Below are positions 18,220 through 26,654 of a stretch of DNA of 64,000 nucleotides, one piece after another. The position numbers were made by a program, and so were the translations under genes. The stretch is from JALYUS01 sp038231255 (lineage in GTDB: Bacteria; Chloroflexota; Chloroflexia; Thermomicrobiales; JALYUS01). The DNA is taken from positions 5,436 to 69,435 of the forward strand of contig JBBRLR010000015.1 in assembly GCA_038231255.1 (NCBI GenBank). The letters are read 5' to 3'. Under the pieces are notes generated by a model that saw nothing but the letters and a program-made list of their open reading frames with translations, did no database searches and was not told where the DNA came from. Positions within the stretch are counted from its first letter, which is position 1. Each line of letters begins with the position of its first letter.

Positions 18220-19131
18220 GTGTTTACGATACCCGAGCCGCTCATTCATAAGGCGATAGACGTTCACGGCAAAGCCGGGCGCGCGTGGGTAGATCGCTTG
18301 CCCGCGACGCTCGCGGCGTGCGGTGAGCGGTGGTCGCTCGTCATTGAGCCGCCGTTCCCCAACCTTTCCTACAACTACGCGTCGCCCGCCACGCGTGCAG
18401 ATGGCGCGGCGGTTGTCCTCAAAGCATGCTTCCCGGATCAGGCATTCGTCCGAGAGTCGGAGGCGCTTCGCCTCTTCGCTGGCCGGGGGGGGGTGCGATT
18501 GTTGGAAGCGGACTCGACAGCGGGCGTGATGCTCCTCGAACGTCTCACACCGGGCACCCCATTGCGCGCAATGGAAGACGACGCGCAGGCGACATCCATC
18601 GCCGCGTCGGTGATGCGTCGGTTATGGCGACCCGTTCCGTCCGACCACCCCTTCCCAACGATTGCCGACTGGGCGGCAGGAATCGGTCGCTATCAGGCGC
18701 GGTTTGCCGATGCGCCCGGCCCGATTCCTGCCGCGTTGGCGAACGAAGCCGCACGGTTATTCGCGGAACTGCTCGCTTCACAGGCCGAACCGGTGCTGTT
18801 GCACGGCGACCTGCACCACGACAATATCTTGCAGGCAGATCGCGAACCGTGGCTCGCTATTGACCCGAAGGGAGTGGTCGGCGAGCCTGCCTACGATACC
18901 GGCGCACTGCTACGCAATCCGGCGGAACTCTTCACCATGCCCCAGCCCGCGCGTATCCTCGCCCGCCGCATCGCCCAATTGGCGGACGAACTCGACCTCG
19001 ACCGCGCGCGGATACGCGGCTGGGCCGTCGCCCAAGCCGTGCTCGCTTCGCTCTGGTCCTTCGAAGACCACGGGCACATCTCGCCGCACTGGATCGCCAT
19101 TGCTGAATGGCTGGCACAGATGAAGGTGTAA
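18220..19131 (+). CDS. Aminoglycoside/streptomycin 6-kinase-like phosphotransferase
   Basis: The 303-aa protein has a kinase-like fold with the Brenner motif VLLHGDLHHDNIL (near 191-203, catalytic Asp) and the metal-binding AIDPKGVVGEPAYD. This pattern matches the APH(6)/hygromycin-streptomycin kinase family. Genomic members outside resistance islands often phosphorylate unknown small molecules, so resistance is only possible. The GTG at 18220 is chosen because AAGGGAG lies six bases upstream. A TATGAT at 18128-18133 may be its -10. The 17935-18219 spacer otherwise shows nothing recognisable. Confidence 0.75.
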   Translation: MFTIPEPLIHKAIDVHGKAGRAWVDRLPATLAACGERWSLVIEPPFPNLSYNYASPATRADGAAVVLKACFPDQAFVRESEALRLFAGRGGVRLLEADSTAGVMLLERLTPGTPLRAMEDDAQATSIAASVMRRLWRPVPSDHPFPTIADWAAGIGRYQARFADAPGPIPAALANEAARLFAELLASQAEPVLLHGDLHHDNILQADREPWLAIDPKGVVGEPAYDTGALLRNPAELFTMPQPARILARRIAQLADELDLDRARIRGWAVAQAVLASLWSFEDHGHISPHWIAIAEWLAQMKV

Positions 19132-19516
19132 CTGGAAAACGCCGCGAGCAGACAACGCGCCCATCTCGCGGAACAGCGTCCGCACGATACGATGCGTCTC
19201 GTACGTGACATACCGGGGCCGTGGGTGTTCATCGCAACGACGATGTCAGGCAGGGCGGCTACGAACACGCACGATACCATCGTGCCGATGGAAGTGCTCG
19301 ATTGTTCATGGGCGAACCCAGAGTATGTCCGAGGACTACGCGAGAAACGGCAACAGCGTACGACCCCACGGTATGGCGCTCTGGATGGCGAGGAGTGCAG
19401 CAGGGAGGTGTCGATCACACGGCGTGCCAAACGACTATTATATGTCGGCGAGGTTTCGCTGCGATCGCGGTGATCGCAGCGCCGGTGACGCAGATGCATA
19501 GAGGAGGCACGGCACC
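19132..19516. other. Intergenic region with a hairpin before DUF2277
   Basis: No credible gene is seen. A perfect 9-bp hairpin, GCTGCGATC (19458-19466) with GATCGCAGC (19472-19480), lies 36 bases before the DUF2277 start and could be an operator or leader structure. TATTAT at 19436-19441 may be a -10. Confidence 0.4.
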
Positions 19517-19786
19517 ATGTGTCGCAACATCAGGACGCTCTACAACTACGATCCGCCCGTCGGCGAGGAGGAGATTCGCGCGGCGGCATTGCAGTTCGTC
19601 CGCAAGATCAGCGGCTTCAATCGCCCCTCCAAAGCGAACGAGGCCGCATTCTCGGCGGCAGTCGACGACATCGCGCGCATCTCCGGCCGGTTGCTCGGCT
19701 CGCTTGCATCGAACGCACCGCCGAAGAATCGCGAGGACGAGGCGGCACGGGCGAAGGCGCGCAGCGTGCAACGATTCAGTGCGTGA
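19517..19786 (+). CDS. DUF2277 family protein
   Basis: The 89-aa protein begins MCRNIRTLYNYDPP and continues EEEIRAAALQFVRKISGFN, the signature of DUF2277. The family is widespread in actinobacteria and Chloroflexota but has no assigned function; I do not infer one. GAGGAGGC lies upstream of the ATG. The C-terminus is Arg/Ala-rich. It is convergent with hemL, only about 20 bases away. Confidence 0.85.
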   Translation: MCRNIRTLYNYDPPVGEEEIRAAALQFVRKISGFNRPSKANEAAFSAAVDDIARISGRLLGSLASNAPPKNREDEAARAKARSVQRFSA

Positions 19787-19807
19787 GGGGCGGCTTCGTC
19801 CAATCAC

Positions 19808-21109
19808 TCAGGCTGACATACATTCCGCGAAGGCTTCGTGCGCCGCTTCAATCGTTTGCGCGATTTCGTCGTCGGTGTGGGCGAGGGACATGAAGCCCGC
19901 TTCGTACTGCGAGGGGGCGAGGTAAATGCCGCGCGATAACATGCCGTGGAAGAAGCGGCCGAACATCGCCGTGTCGCTCGTCTTCGCGGTCGCGTAGTCG
20001 CGGACGGCGGTGTCCGTGAAAAAGCCACAGAACATCGTGCCGACGCGCGTGCTGTAGTACGGGACGCCCGCCGCTTTCGCCGCCGCCCGCATACCGTCCG
20101 CGAGCATCGCCGTCCGCCGCTCCAATTCGTCCCAGACGCCGGACTGCTGGAGGGCGGTGAGAGTCGTGATCCCGGCCGCCATCGCCAGCGGGTTGCCGCT
20201 CAACGTGCCCGCCTGATAGACCGGGCCGCTCGGCGCGATCATCCGCATCAGATCGGCCCGCCCACCGTATGCCCCGACCGGTAGGCCACCGCCGATTACC
20301 TTGCCGAGCGCGCACAGGTCGGGCCGTACGCCATACAGCGCCTGCGCACCGCCGGGGTGAACGCGGAAGCCCGTCATCACCTCGTCGAAGACGAGCAATG
20401 CACCTGCCGCGTCGCACACCGCGCGCAAGCTCGCCAGAAAGCCCGGCTCGGGTGGCACAACGCCCATGTTGCCCGCGACGGGTTCGACGATCACGGCGGC
20501 AATCGCCTCCGGGTGCTCCGCGAACAGCGTCTGGACCGCCGCAAGATCGTTGAAGGGCGCGGTGAGGGTGTCGGCGGCGGTGGCGGGCGTCACGCCCGGC
20601 GAATCGGGCAACCCGAGCGTCGCGACGCCCGATCCGGCTTTGCTGAGTAGGAAGTCCGCATGGCCGTGGTAGCAGCCCTCAAACTTGATGATCTTGCTCC
20701 GCCCCGTCGCCGCGCGGGCGAGCCGGAGGACGCTCATCGTCGCTTCCGTACCGGAGTTGACGAAGCGAACCATCTCGATAGCGGGCATCGTCGCGACGAC
20801 CATCTCCGCCAGTTGCGTTTCCAGCGCGGTCGGCGCGCCGTAACTCGTCCCCTTCGCCGCCTGCTCGGTGATCGCGCGCACAACATCGGGGTGCGCGTGG
20901 CCGAGGATCAGCGGCCCCCACGAGAGCACGTAATCTATGTACCGCTGCCCGTCCACATCGTAGAGATACGCCCCTTCACCCCGCTCGATGAAACGCGGAT
21001 GGCCGCCGACCGCGCGAAATGCGCGCACCGGCGAGTTGACACCGCCGGGGATCACCCGCTGCGCCTCGGCAAACAGCTCGTCCGAACGGGTCTGCGTTAT
21101 CGTACTCAT
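19808..21109 (-). CDS. hemL: Glutamate-1-semialdehyde 2,1-aminomutase
   Basis: The 433-aa PLP enzyme converts glutamate-1-semialdehyde to 5-aminolevulinate, step two of the C5 heme pathway. It carries PGGVNSPVRAFRAVGG near the N-terminus, the gating GSGVATLGLPDSPGV region, DEVMTGFR, and the PLP-lysine segment CALGKVIGGGLPVGAYGG. AAAGGAG five bases before the ATG at 21109 sets the start; the longer frame upstream only translates the repeat at 21127-21205. It is the last gene of the heme cluster and follows hemA, its metabolic partner that supplies the unstable semialdehyde. Confidence 0.96.
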   Translation of the reverse strand: MSTITQTRSDELFAEAQRVIPGGVNSPVRAFRAVGGHPRFIERGEGAYLYDVDGQRYIDYVLSWGPLILGHAHPDVVRAITEQAAKGTSYGAPTALETQLAEMVVATMPAIEMVRFVNSGTEATMSVLRLARAATGRSKIIKFEGCYHGHADFLLSKAGSGVATLGLPDSPGVTPATAADTLTAPFNDLAAVQTLFAEHPEAIAAVIVEPVAGNMGVVPPEPGFLASLRAVCDAAGALLVFDEVMTGFRVHPGGAQALYGVRPDLCALGKVIGGGLPVGAYGGRADLMRMIAPSGPVYQAGTLSGNPLAMAAGITTLTALQQSGVWDELERRTAMLADGMRAAAKAAGVPYYSTRVGTMFCGFFTDTAVRDYATAKTSDTAMFGRFFHGMLSRGIYLAPSQYEAGFMSLAHTDDEIAQTIEAAHEAFAECMSA

Positions 21110-21126
21110 TCGTGCTCCTTTCAGTC

Positions 21127-21205
21127 GCAAGTGGGCAGTGGGCAGAAAATAATGCGCCGATCCTTCCGCTTGCAACTGCTCACTACCCACTTCCCACTTC
21201 CCCAA
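21127..21205. repeat. GGGCAGT-type hairpin repeat between hemA and hemL
   Basis: AAGTGGGCAGTGGGCAG at about 21129-21145 is answered by CTCACTACCCACTTCCCACTT near 21179-21199 in inverted orientation. The last codons and stop of hemA lie inside the right arm. A sister copy is at 32365-32417. Confidence 0.6.
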
Positions 21206-22466
21206 CCCCGAAAAGATCGCCCGCGACGGCGGCGTACCGCTGATGTTCGGGCGATGCGGACATCTCCTTGAGGCGGACAGTCGGGTGGTGCAGCAGTTTG
21301 TTGACGATTGCCTTCGTTAGCGCGTCGAGCCGTGCGGTGTCGCTGGCATCCTGCCCGTCCCGCTGGAGGAAGCGGCGCAGTTCGGCGGTGCGGATGCGCT
21401 CCGCTTCTTCCCGCATCGCGCTGATGATCGGTGTGACAGCGCGCGCGGACTGCCAGCGGGCGAAATCGGCCTTACCCTCCGCGAGGATCGCCGCCGCACG
21501 CGGGATTTCCGCCTCCCGCTTCGCCTGCCCGGCATCCACGAGGGTCGCGAGATCGTCTACGGTCGAGATGCAGACATTTGGTAGGTCGGCAACCGCCGGC
21601 TCGATGTCGCGCGGCACGGCGAGATCCACGCAGATGAGCGGACGATCGGGCCGCTCGCGCATCGCCACCGCGACATCGTCTACCCGCACGACCGCATCGG
21701 GCGCGGCAGTCGCAGCGATGACGATGTCCACCCGCGCGAAGGCGTCGGTGTACCGTTCCCACGGTACGACTTCGCCGCTGACGCGAGCGGCGAGTTCGCG
21801 GGCGCGTTCGGGGTTGCGGTTGGCGATCAGGATGCGCCCGGCGTCGTGCTTGTGCAGGTACCACGCCGCGCGCTGCCCCATCTGCCCCGCGCCGAGAATC
21901 AGCGCCGCAGGCTGCGACGTGTCTACCGACCGCAGCGCAATCGCCGCCGCTGTATAGCCGACAGAGACGCGCCGGTTGAGCGTCGTTTCGCTGTGGACCC
22001 GCTTCGCGGCGTGCATCGCCCGCTGGACGAGGGCCGCGAGTACCGACCCTGCGGTGCCCGCGCGCTGTGCGGCGGCGTACGCATCGCCCACCTGCCCAAG
22101 AATCTGGCTGTCACCCAGTACCGGCGACGCCAGACCCGACGCCAGCGCGAAAAGGTGATCCACGACATCCTGATCGCTGCGACAAACGAGATGCGGAGTG
22201 AATTCCCCGACCGGGATGTCATGCGCATCGCTCAGGAACCGGACAAGCGCATCCCGCCCCGCGTCCACATCGCGCGCGACTGCGTAGCATTCAAGTCGGT
22301 GGCACGTCGAAAGGATGAGGGCTTCCGCTATATCGGCATCCGCACCCTTAGTACTAGCGCGTAGCCGTTCCAAGCCGCTCACGAGCGTTTCACATGAAAA
22401 AGCCAACCGCTCCCGCAGGGCGAGCGGCGCGCTCCCAGCATTCAGTCCGACGGCGATCAGATGCAT
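21183..22466 (-). CDS. hemA: Glutamyl-tRNA reductase
   Basis: The 427-aa enzyme reduces glutamyl-tRNA(Glu) to glutamate-1-semialdehyde with NADPH, the first committed step. The catalytic domain has ILSTCHRLECYA with the nucleophile Cys55; the usual next residue is Asn but here it is His56. GDSQILGQV follows, then an NADP-binding domain (LILGAGQMG) and a C-terminal dimerisation helix region. The gene starts six bases after hemH in transcription order. Its final codons (GEVGSG) come from a dispersed hairpin repeat, so the C-terminus is probably extended relative to its ancestor. Confidence 0.95.
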   Translation of the reverse strand: MHLIAVGLNAGSAPLALRERLAFSCETLVSGLERLRASTKGADADIAEALILSTCHRLECYAVARDVDAGRDALVRFLSDAHDIPVGEFTPHLVCRSDQDVVDHLFALASGLASPVLGDSQILGQVGDAYAAAQRAGTAGSVLAALVQRAMHAAKRVHSETTLNRRVSVGYTAAAIALRSVDTSQPAALILGAGQMGQRAAWYLHKHDAGRILIANRNPERARELAARVSGEVVPWERYTDAFARVDIVIAATAAPDAVVRVDDVAVAMRERPDRPLICVDLAVPRDIEPAVADLPNVCISTVDDLATLVDAGQAKREAEIPRAAAILAEGKADFARWQSARAVTPIISAMREEAERIRTAELRRFLQRDGQDASDTARLDALTKAIVNKLLHHPTVRLKEMSASPEHQRYAAVAGDLFGVGEVGSG

Positions 22467-22472
22467 CGGCGG

Positions 22473-23456
22473 TTAGTCCCCAGCGGCGGCTGACAGAGGC
22501 TGCCGCCCTTCCGTCGCTTCCAAGTGGCTCGCAACGATGGCAGTAAGAGCGCGGATGAAGAGCAGCGATGTGTTCAATGATTCGATCCGAGCAAAGTGGA
22601 TGCCTTCGCGCTCCGCTTCCTCGCGCGCCCCATAGTCAATGTCGTAGAGGATTTCCAGATGGTCGGCGAGGAATTGGACCGGCGACATTAGGACTTCGCG
22701 GTGACCCGACTGCGCCAATTCAGGCATGATGTCCTTGAAGTCCGGCTTCAGCCACTCGCCCGGCTCGTGCCCGGCACTCTGGTAGCAGAACATCCACTGC
22801 GACTCCGGCAACCCGACGCGCTCGGCGATCCCGCGCGCTGTCGCCTGCAACTGCTCGATGTACTCCGGCTCCTGATCCGTCACCCGCTTCGGCATGCTGT
22901 GCGCACTGAACAGCACGGGCACGCGCCCGCGAATCTCCACCGGGAAATGGTCGAGGCCCTGCCGGACGCGCTCGGCCAGCGCGTCCTGAAAAAGTGGCTC
23001 GTCATACCACGCCCCGGCCATCGCCACAGCGGGCGCGCCGTCACCGAGCGTGGCAACGGCGGCATCCAGCGCTCGATGGTAGCCGCCCATGATGATCGGC
23101 GAATATTGCGGCGACATGATGATGCCGATGATCCGATCCACGCCCGCGTCGGCCATCTCCCGAACGGCCTGCGCAACCGTCGGTTCCGAGAACCGCATGC
23201 CGATACCGACGCGGAAGGTCGGGCCGTCGGGGAATTGCCGCGTCAGTTCTTCCCGTAACGCCGCCGCCTGCTCCCACGTCCGCGCGATCAGCGGCGACCC
23301 ACCGATCAGATCGTATCGCCGCGTGAACTCGGCTTCCAGTTCGTGCAGTTCCTCCTCCGGCATCGGCCGCCCGCCGCGCACATTGGAAAGATACTGCGGC
23401 ACTTCCGCCAGTGTGGCGGGAGACCCATAGGTGAGAAGCAAAACGCCGATGTTCAT
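22473..23456 (-). CDS. hemH: Ferrochelatase (protoporphyrin or coproporphyrin type)
   Basis: The 327-aa enzyme inserts ferrous iron into a porphyrin. It has VLLLTYGSPATL at the N-terminus, SPQYSPIIMGGY, the catalytic His in LFSAHSMPKR and the Glu in LADHLEILYDID. Gram-positive and Chloroflexota enzymes often use coproporphyrin III in the HemY-HemH-HemQ route, but hemY and hemQ are not in this window, so the substrate is open. The message between hemE and hemH contains a long palindrome whose GGGGGTTAGG stands just before the ATG. Confidence 0.93.
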   Translation of the reverse strand: MNIGVLLLTYGSPATLAEVPQYLSNVRGGRPMPEEELHELEAEFTRRYDLIGGSPLIARTWEQAAALREELTRQFPDGPTFRVGIGMRFSEPTVAQAVREMADAGVDRIIGIIMSPQYSPIIMGGYHRALDAAVATLGDGAPAVAMAGAWYDEPLFQDALAERVRQGLDHFPVEIRGRVPVLFSAHSMPKRVTDQEPEYIEQLQATARGIAERVGLPESQWMFCYQSAGHEPGEWLKPDFKDIMPELAQSGHREVLMSPVQFLADHLEILYDIDYGAREEAEREGIHFARIESLNTSLLFIRALTAIVASHLEATEGRQPLSAAAGD

Positions 23457-23459
23457 AAA

Positions 23460-23590
23460 CCTAACCCCCGGCCCCTTCCCGAAACGAGAAGGGGTGACTT
23501 ATCTGAATAATGTGCCTTGTCCCCAAATACCCCGATCTTGCGAAGGCTCGCTCCCCCTTCCCGATACGGGAAGGGGGCCGGGGGGTTAGG
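23460..23590. repeat. Long family B palindrome between hemE and hemH
   Basis: The left arm CCTAACCCCCGGCCCCTTCC starts at 23460 and the right arm, ending CCGGGGGGTTAGG, finishes at 23590. Each arm also carries its own smaller hairpin (CCCCTTCCCG/CGGGAAGGGG). The TAA stop codon of hemE is part of the right end, and the left end is adjacent to the hemH ATG. Confidence 0.75.
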
Positions 23591-24653
23591 TTCTCCGTGT
23601 CGCCGTATGCACCGCCTCGACCAGCCGCGCGAGCATTGCCGGGTCGGTCTCCGGCATCACGCCGTGGCCGAGGTTGAAGATATGACCGGGCCGACCGCCC
23701 GCGCGAGCCAACACATCGTGCATGCCCGCCTCGATCACCGGCCACGGCGCGAGCATGCGCGTGCCGTCCAAGTTGCCCTGGATGCCCTTGTCGAAGCCGA
23801 TTCGCGCCCAAGCATCGTCGAGATTGACGCGCCAGTCCACGCTCATGATGTCGCCGCCCGCCTCAGCCATCAGTTCCAAAAGACTCGCGTTCCCCGTGCC
23901 GAAGGTGATCATCGGCGTGCCGGTTTCCGCGATCGCGGCGAAGATGCGCCGGGTCTGCGGCAGGACGTACCGCTTATAGTCCTCCGGGTTGAGTGCGCCG
24001 ACCCAACTGTCGAAGAGTTGGACGATCTGCGCGCCCGCCTCGATCTGCGCCTTAAGGTAGACGATCATCGAGTCGGCGAGTTTGGTCATCAGCAGGTCCC
24101 AAACATCCGGCTGGCTGAACATCAGCCCCTTCGCCTTCTCGAAGGTGCGCGACGGCCCGCCCTCGATCAGGTACGAGGCGAGCGTGAACGGCGCGCCCGA
24201 AAAGCCGATCACTGCCTGCTTGCCGGACAATTCGCGCCGCACAATGCGGAGCGCGTCCAGCACGGGCCGCACATCGTCCGGCTCGATCAGGCGCAGTTTC
24301 TCGACATCCGCCATCGTGCGGATCGGGTGATGGATGACCGGGCCACCCTGCTTGATTTCGAGCGAGATGCCCATCCCTTCGAGCGGGATCATGATGTCCG
24401 CGAACATCACCGCCGCGTCCACCCCGAAGGTCTCGATCGGCATCAGCGTCACCTTCGCGCTCAGTTCGGGCGTCTTGGCCATTTCGAGGATGCCGTACTT
24501 CTCGCGCATCTGGCGGTACTCGGCGAGGCAACGCCCCGCCTGCCGCATGAACCAGACCGGCGTGCAATCCGGCTGCCGGTGGTGGCACGCATCAAGCATC
24601 CGCGCCTCCCCCGTCCCTCGCCTCGCCCCCGCCACTGTCACCATTTCCTGCAT
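23586..24653 (-). CDS. hemE: Uroporphyrinogen decarboxylase
   Basis: The 355-aa enzyme removes four acetate carboxyls from uroporphyrinogen III. It contains the signature TPVWFMRQAGRCLAEYR (Arg substrate clamps), FADIMIPLEGMG with the conserved Asp, GFSGAPFTLASYLIEGG and FNLGHGVMPETDP near the C-terminus. The ATG at 24653 is chosen from family length and AAAGG eight bases upstream; the long frame upstream merely translates the 24677-24802 hairpin. Its TAA stop is supplied by the palindrome that follows. Confidence 0.95.
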   Translation of the reverse strand: MQEMVTVAGARRGTGEARMLDACHHRQPDCTPVWFMRQAGRCLAEYRQMREKYGILEMAKTPELSAKVTLMPIETFGVDAAVMFADIMIPLEGMGISLEIKQGGPVIHHPIRTMADVEKLRLIEPDDVRPVLDALRIVRRELSGKQAVIGFSGAPFTLASYLIEGGPSRTFEKAKGLMFSQPDVWDLLMTKLADSMIVYLKAQIEAGAQIVQLFDSWVGALNPEDYKRYVLPQTRRIFAAIAETGTPMITFGTGNASLLELMAEAGGDIMSVDWRVNLDDAWARIGFDKGIQGNLDGTRMLAPWPVIEAGMHDVLARAGGRPGHIFNLGHGVMPETDPAMLARLVEAVHTATRRT

Positions 24654-24676
24654 CGTCAAACCTTTCCATCGAAACC

Positions 24677-24802
24677 AAGCACAGAGGACGCAGAGAACAC
24701 AGAGAGCACAGCGAAAAAGATTAGAAGGAACGGTCCCGTACTCGTATTTGCTCCCTGTTCCCGTTCGCTTTCCCCTCTGTGTTCTCTGCGTCCTCTGTGC
24801 TT
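24677..24802. repeat. Perfect 28-bp inverted repeat between hemB and hemE
   Basis: The arms at 24677-24704 and 24775-24802 are perfect inverted copies of a 28-base text containing GCACAGAGGACGCAGAGAAC. Each arm itself is built of short imperfect direct repeats (ACAGAG, GCAGAG, ACAGAG). The 70-base centre is not repeated. It lies 12 bases after the hemB stop and could fold in the polycistronic message as a terminator, attenuator or stabiliser. Confidence 0.75.
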
Positions 24803-24813
24803 CCGTTCCTCGA

Positions 24814-25863
24814 TTAGTCCGCGACGGTGGCGGGGGTGGGGAGGGCACGGAGGGCGCCACCCCATTCCTCGGCCAGCCAGCGGGCGGCGTCCACAGCCGC
24901 ATACGTGATAATGCTGTCCGCGCCGGCGCGCTTGATGCTCGTCAGCGCTTCGAGCATTGCGCGGCGCTCATCGAGCAAGCCGTTGCGGGCGGCGTTTTTG
25001 AGCATCGAGTACTCGCCGCTCACCTGATAGGCCGCAATCGGTAGGTCGAAGGCGGCGCGCGCCTGCGCCAGCACATCCAAATACGGCATCGCGGGCTTGA
25101 CCATCACCATGTCCGCGCCCTCGGCGATGTCCGACGCGATCTCGCGCAGCGCCTCGCGGCCATTCGCGGGGTCCATCTGATGGGAGCGGCGGTCGCCGTG
25201 CGACGGGGCGGAATGCGCCGCCTCGCGGAATGGGCCGTAGAAGGCGGAGGCGAACTTCGCGGAATAGGCCATGATCGGCGTTTCGATGAAGCCGCGATCG
25301 TCGAGCGTGGCGCGGATGGCGGCGATCCGACCGTCCATCATGTCGGACGGCGCGACGATGTCCGCCCCCGCCTCGGCGTGCGAAAGGGCAACGCGCGCCA
25401 GCACGGGCAGCGTCGTGTCGTTGTCAATCGTGCCGTGGTCGGTGAGCAAGCCGCAATGGCCGTGATCGGTGTACGCGCAGAGGCAAACATCGGTGACGAC
25501 GACGACCTCCGGGAAGTCCGCCTTGATCCGCCGCACCGCCTGTTGGACGATGCCGTCCTGTGCGAATCCCTCGGACGCGCCGGGGTCTTTCGTCTCCGGC
25601 AGGCCAAAGAGCAGCACGCTCGTCACGCCCGCGCCGACCGCTTCCTCAACCGCGTACGGCAGGCGATCAACGGAAAGATGGTAGACACCGGGCATCGCGC
25701 CGATCTCCTCGCGCACACCGAAACCGTGCGTGACGAAGAGGGGCAGGATGAACTCGGCGGGATGGAGCCGCGTCTCCTGGACGAGGCGACGGAGCGACGG
25801 CGTTTGTCGCAGGCGGCGGAAACGTTGGAAGGGCGGCGCCGAAATCGCCAGCGGGTCGTTCAT
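24814..25863 (-). CDS. hemB: Delta-aminolevulinic acid dehydratase (porphobilinogen synthase)
   Basis: The 349-aa enzyme condenses two 5-aminolevulinates into porphobilinogen. It carries the zinc-type cysteine set DVCLCAYTDHGHCG, the two catalytic lysines in MAYSAKFASAFYGPFR and VMVKPAMPYLD, and the YQVSGEY loop. The cysteines predict a Zn-dependent rather than Mg-only enzyme. The start overlaps the hemD stop by ATGA, so the two are translationally coupled. Confidence 0.96.
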   Translation of the reverse strand: MNDPLAISAPPFQRFRRLRQTPSLRRLVQETRLHPAEFILPLFVTHGFGVREEIGAMPGVYHLSVDRLPYAVEEAVGAGVTSVLLFGLPETKDPGASEGFAQDGIVQQAVRRIKADFPEVVVVTDVCLCAYTDHGHCGLLTDHGTIDNDTTLPVLARVALSHAEAGADIVAPSDMMDGRIAAIRATLDDRGFIETPIMAYSAKFASAFYGPFREAAHSAPSHGDRRSHQMDPANGREALREIASDIAEGADMVMVKPAMPYLDVLAQARAAFDLPIAAYQVSGEYSMLKNAARNGLLDERRAMLEALTSIKRAGADSIITYAAVDAARWLAEEWGGALRALPTPATVAD

Positions 25864-26654
25864 ATACAGGCTCCTGTCCGGTGATCTATCAGGGCGGCGA
25901 CGAGGCCGTCATTCGTATGTTCCGTGGCGACGAGCGCCGGGGTGATGCCGAGTGCGCGCACCGCGTCCGCCGTCACCGGGCCGATGCAGGCGAGGGGGAT
26001 GCGACGCAACATCTCTCCATCGTAATCGAGCAGTTCGAGCAGGCCGTGCACCGTGCTCGGGCTGGTGACAAGCGCGCAATCAATCCGACCCGCTGTGAGC
26101 CACCGTCGCACGTCCGTTGCCGCCTCGGTGTTCAATTCGGTCTGATACGCAGCCACGACATCCACGACCGCGCCTGCCGCGCGCAGACCGGTCGCGAGCA
26201 CATCGCGCGATACGACGGGCTGCGGCAGCAATACCCGCGACCCCACGCCGACGCCCGCCGCGAGCAGCGCATCGCGCAGCGATTCCGCGACAGCCTGCGG
26301 CGGCACGAGATCGGCCTCGTAGCCATACGAAGCGAGGACACGCGCGGTCGAGCCGCCGATAGCGGCGCGTTGACACGAGCGCACCAACCCGGGATCGAGA
26401 CCGCGCGCATCCAGACGCGCGAAAGTGCGCGCGACGCCGTTTGCGCTCGTCCAGACGATCCAATCGTAGGAAGGCAGGTGCCGGAGCGCGGCATCCAGCG
26501 CGGTATAGGACGGCGGATCGGCGATGCGGATCGTCGGCGCGTGCAAGACGGTCGCGCCGAGCGTTTCCAGCCGCTCGATCAGCCCATCCGCCTGCCCCGC
26601 TGGGCGCGTCACAACGATGTGCAATCCACGCAGCGGCATCGCATCCTCGTTCAT
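25860..26654 (-). CDS. hemD: Uroporphyrinogen-III synthase
   Basis: The 264-aa two-domain protein closes and inverts ring D of hydroxymethylbilane. Sequence is poorly conserved in this family; recognisable parts are LHIVVTRPAGQADGLIERLETLGA at the start, DWIVWTSANGV, the central AAIGGSTARVLASYG and the C-terminal LACIGPVTADAVRALG. The start at 26654 overlaps the hemC stop by ATGA. Position between hemC and hemB strongly supports the call. Confidence 0.9.
   Translation of the reverse strand: MNEDAMPLRGLHIVVTRPAGQADGLIERLETLGATVLHAPTIRIADPPSYTALDAALRHLPSYDWIVWTSANGVARTFARLDARGLDPGLVRSCQRAAIGGSTARVLASYGYEADLVPPQAVAESLRDALLAAGVGVGSRVLLPQPVVSRDVLATGLRAAGAVVDVVAAYQTELNTEAATDVRRWLTAGRIDCALVTSPSTVHGLLELLDYDGEMLRRIPLACIGPVTADAVRALGITPALVATEHTNDGLVAALIDHRTGACI

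Noticed and set aside
18220..19131. Acquired antibiotic-resistance gene
   Set aside because: The kinase motifs are present, but base composition is like its neighbours and no mobile element is nearby, so resistance cannot be claimed.
24654..24902. N-terminal extension of hemE
   Set aside because: The extension only translates the inverted repeat at 24677-24802 and the end of hemB; the family start and a Shine-Dalgarno are at 24653.
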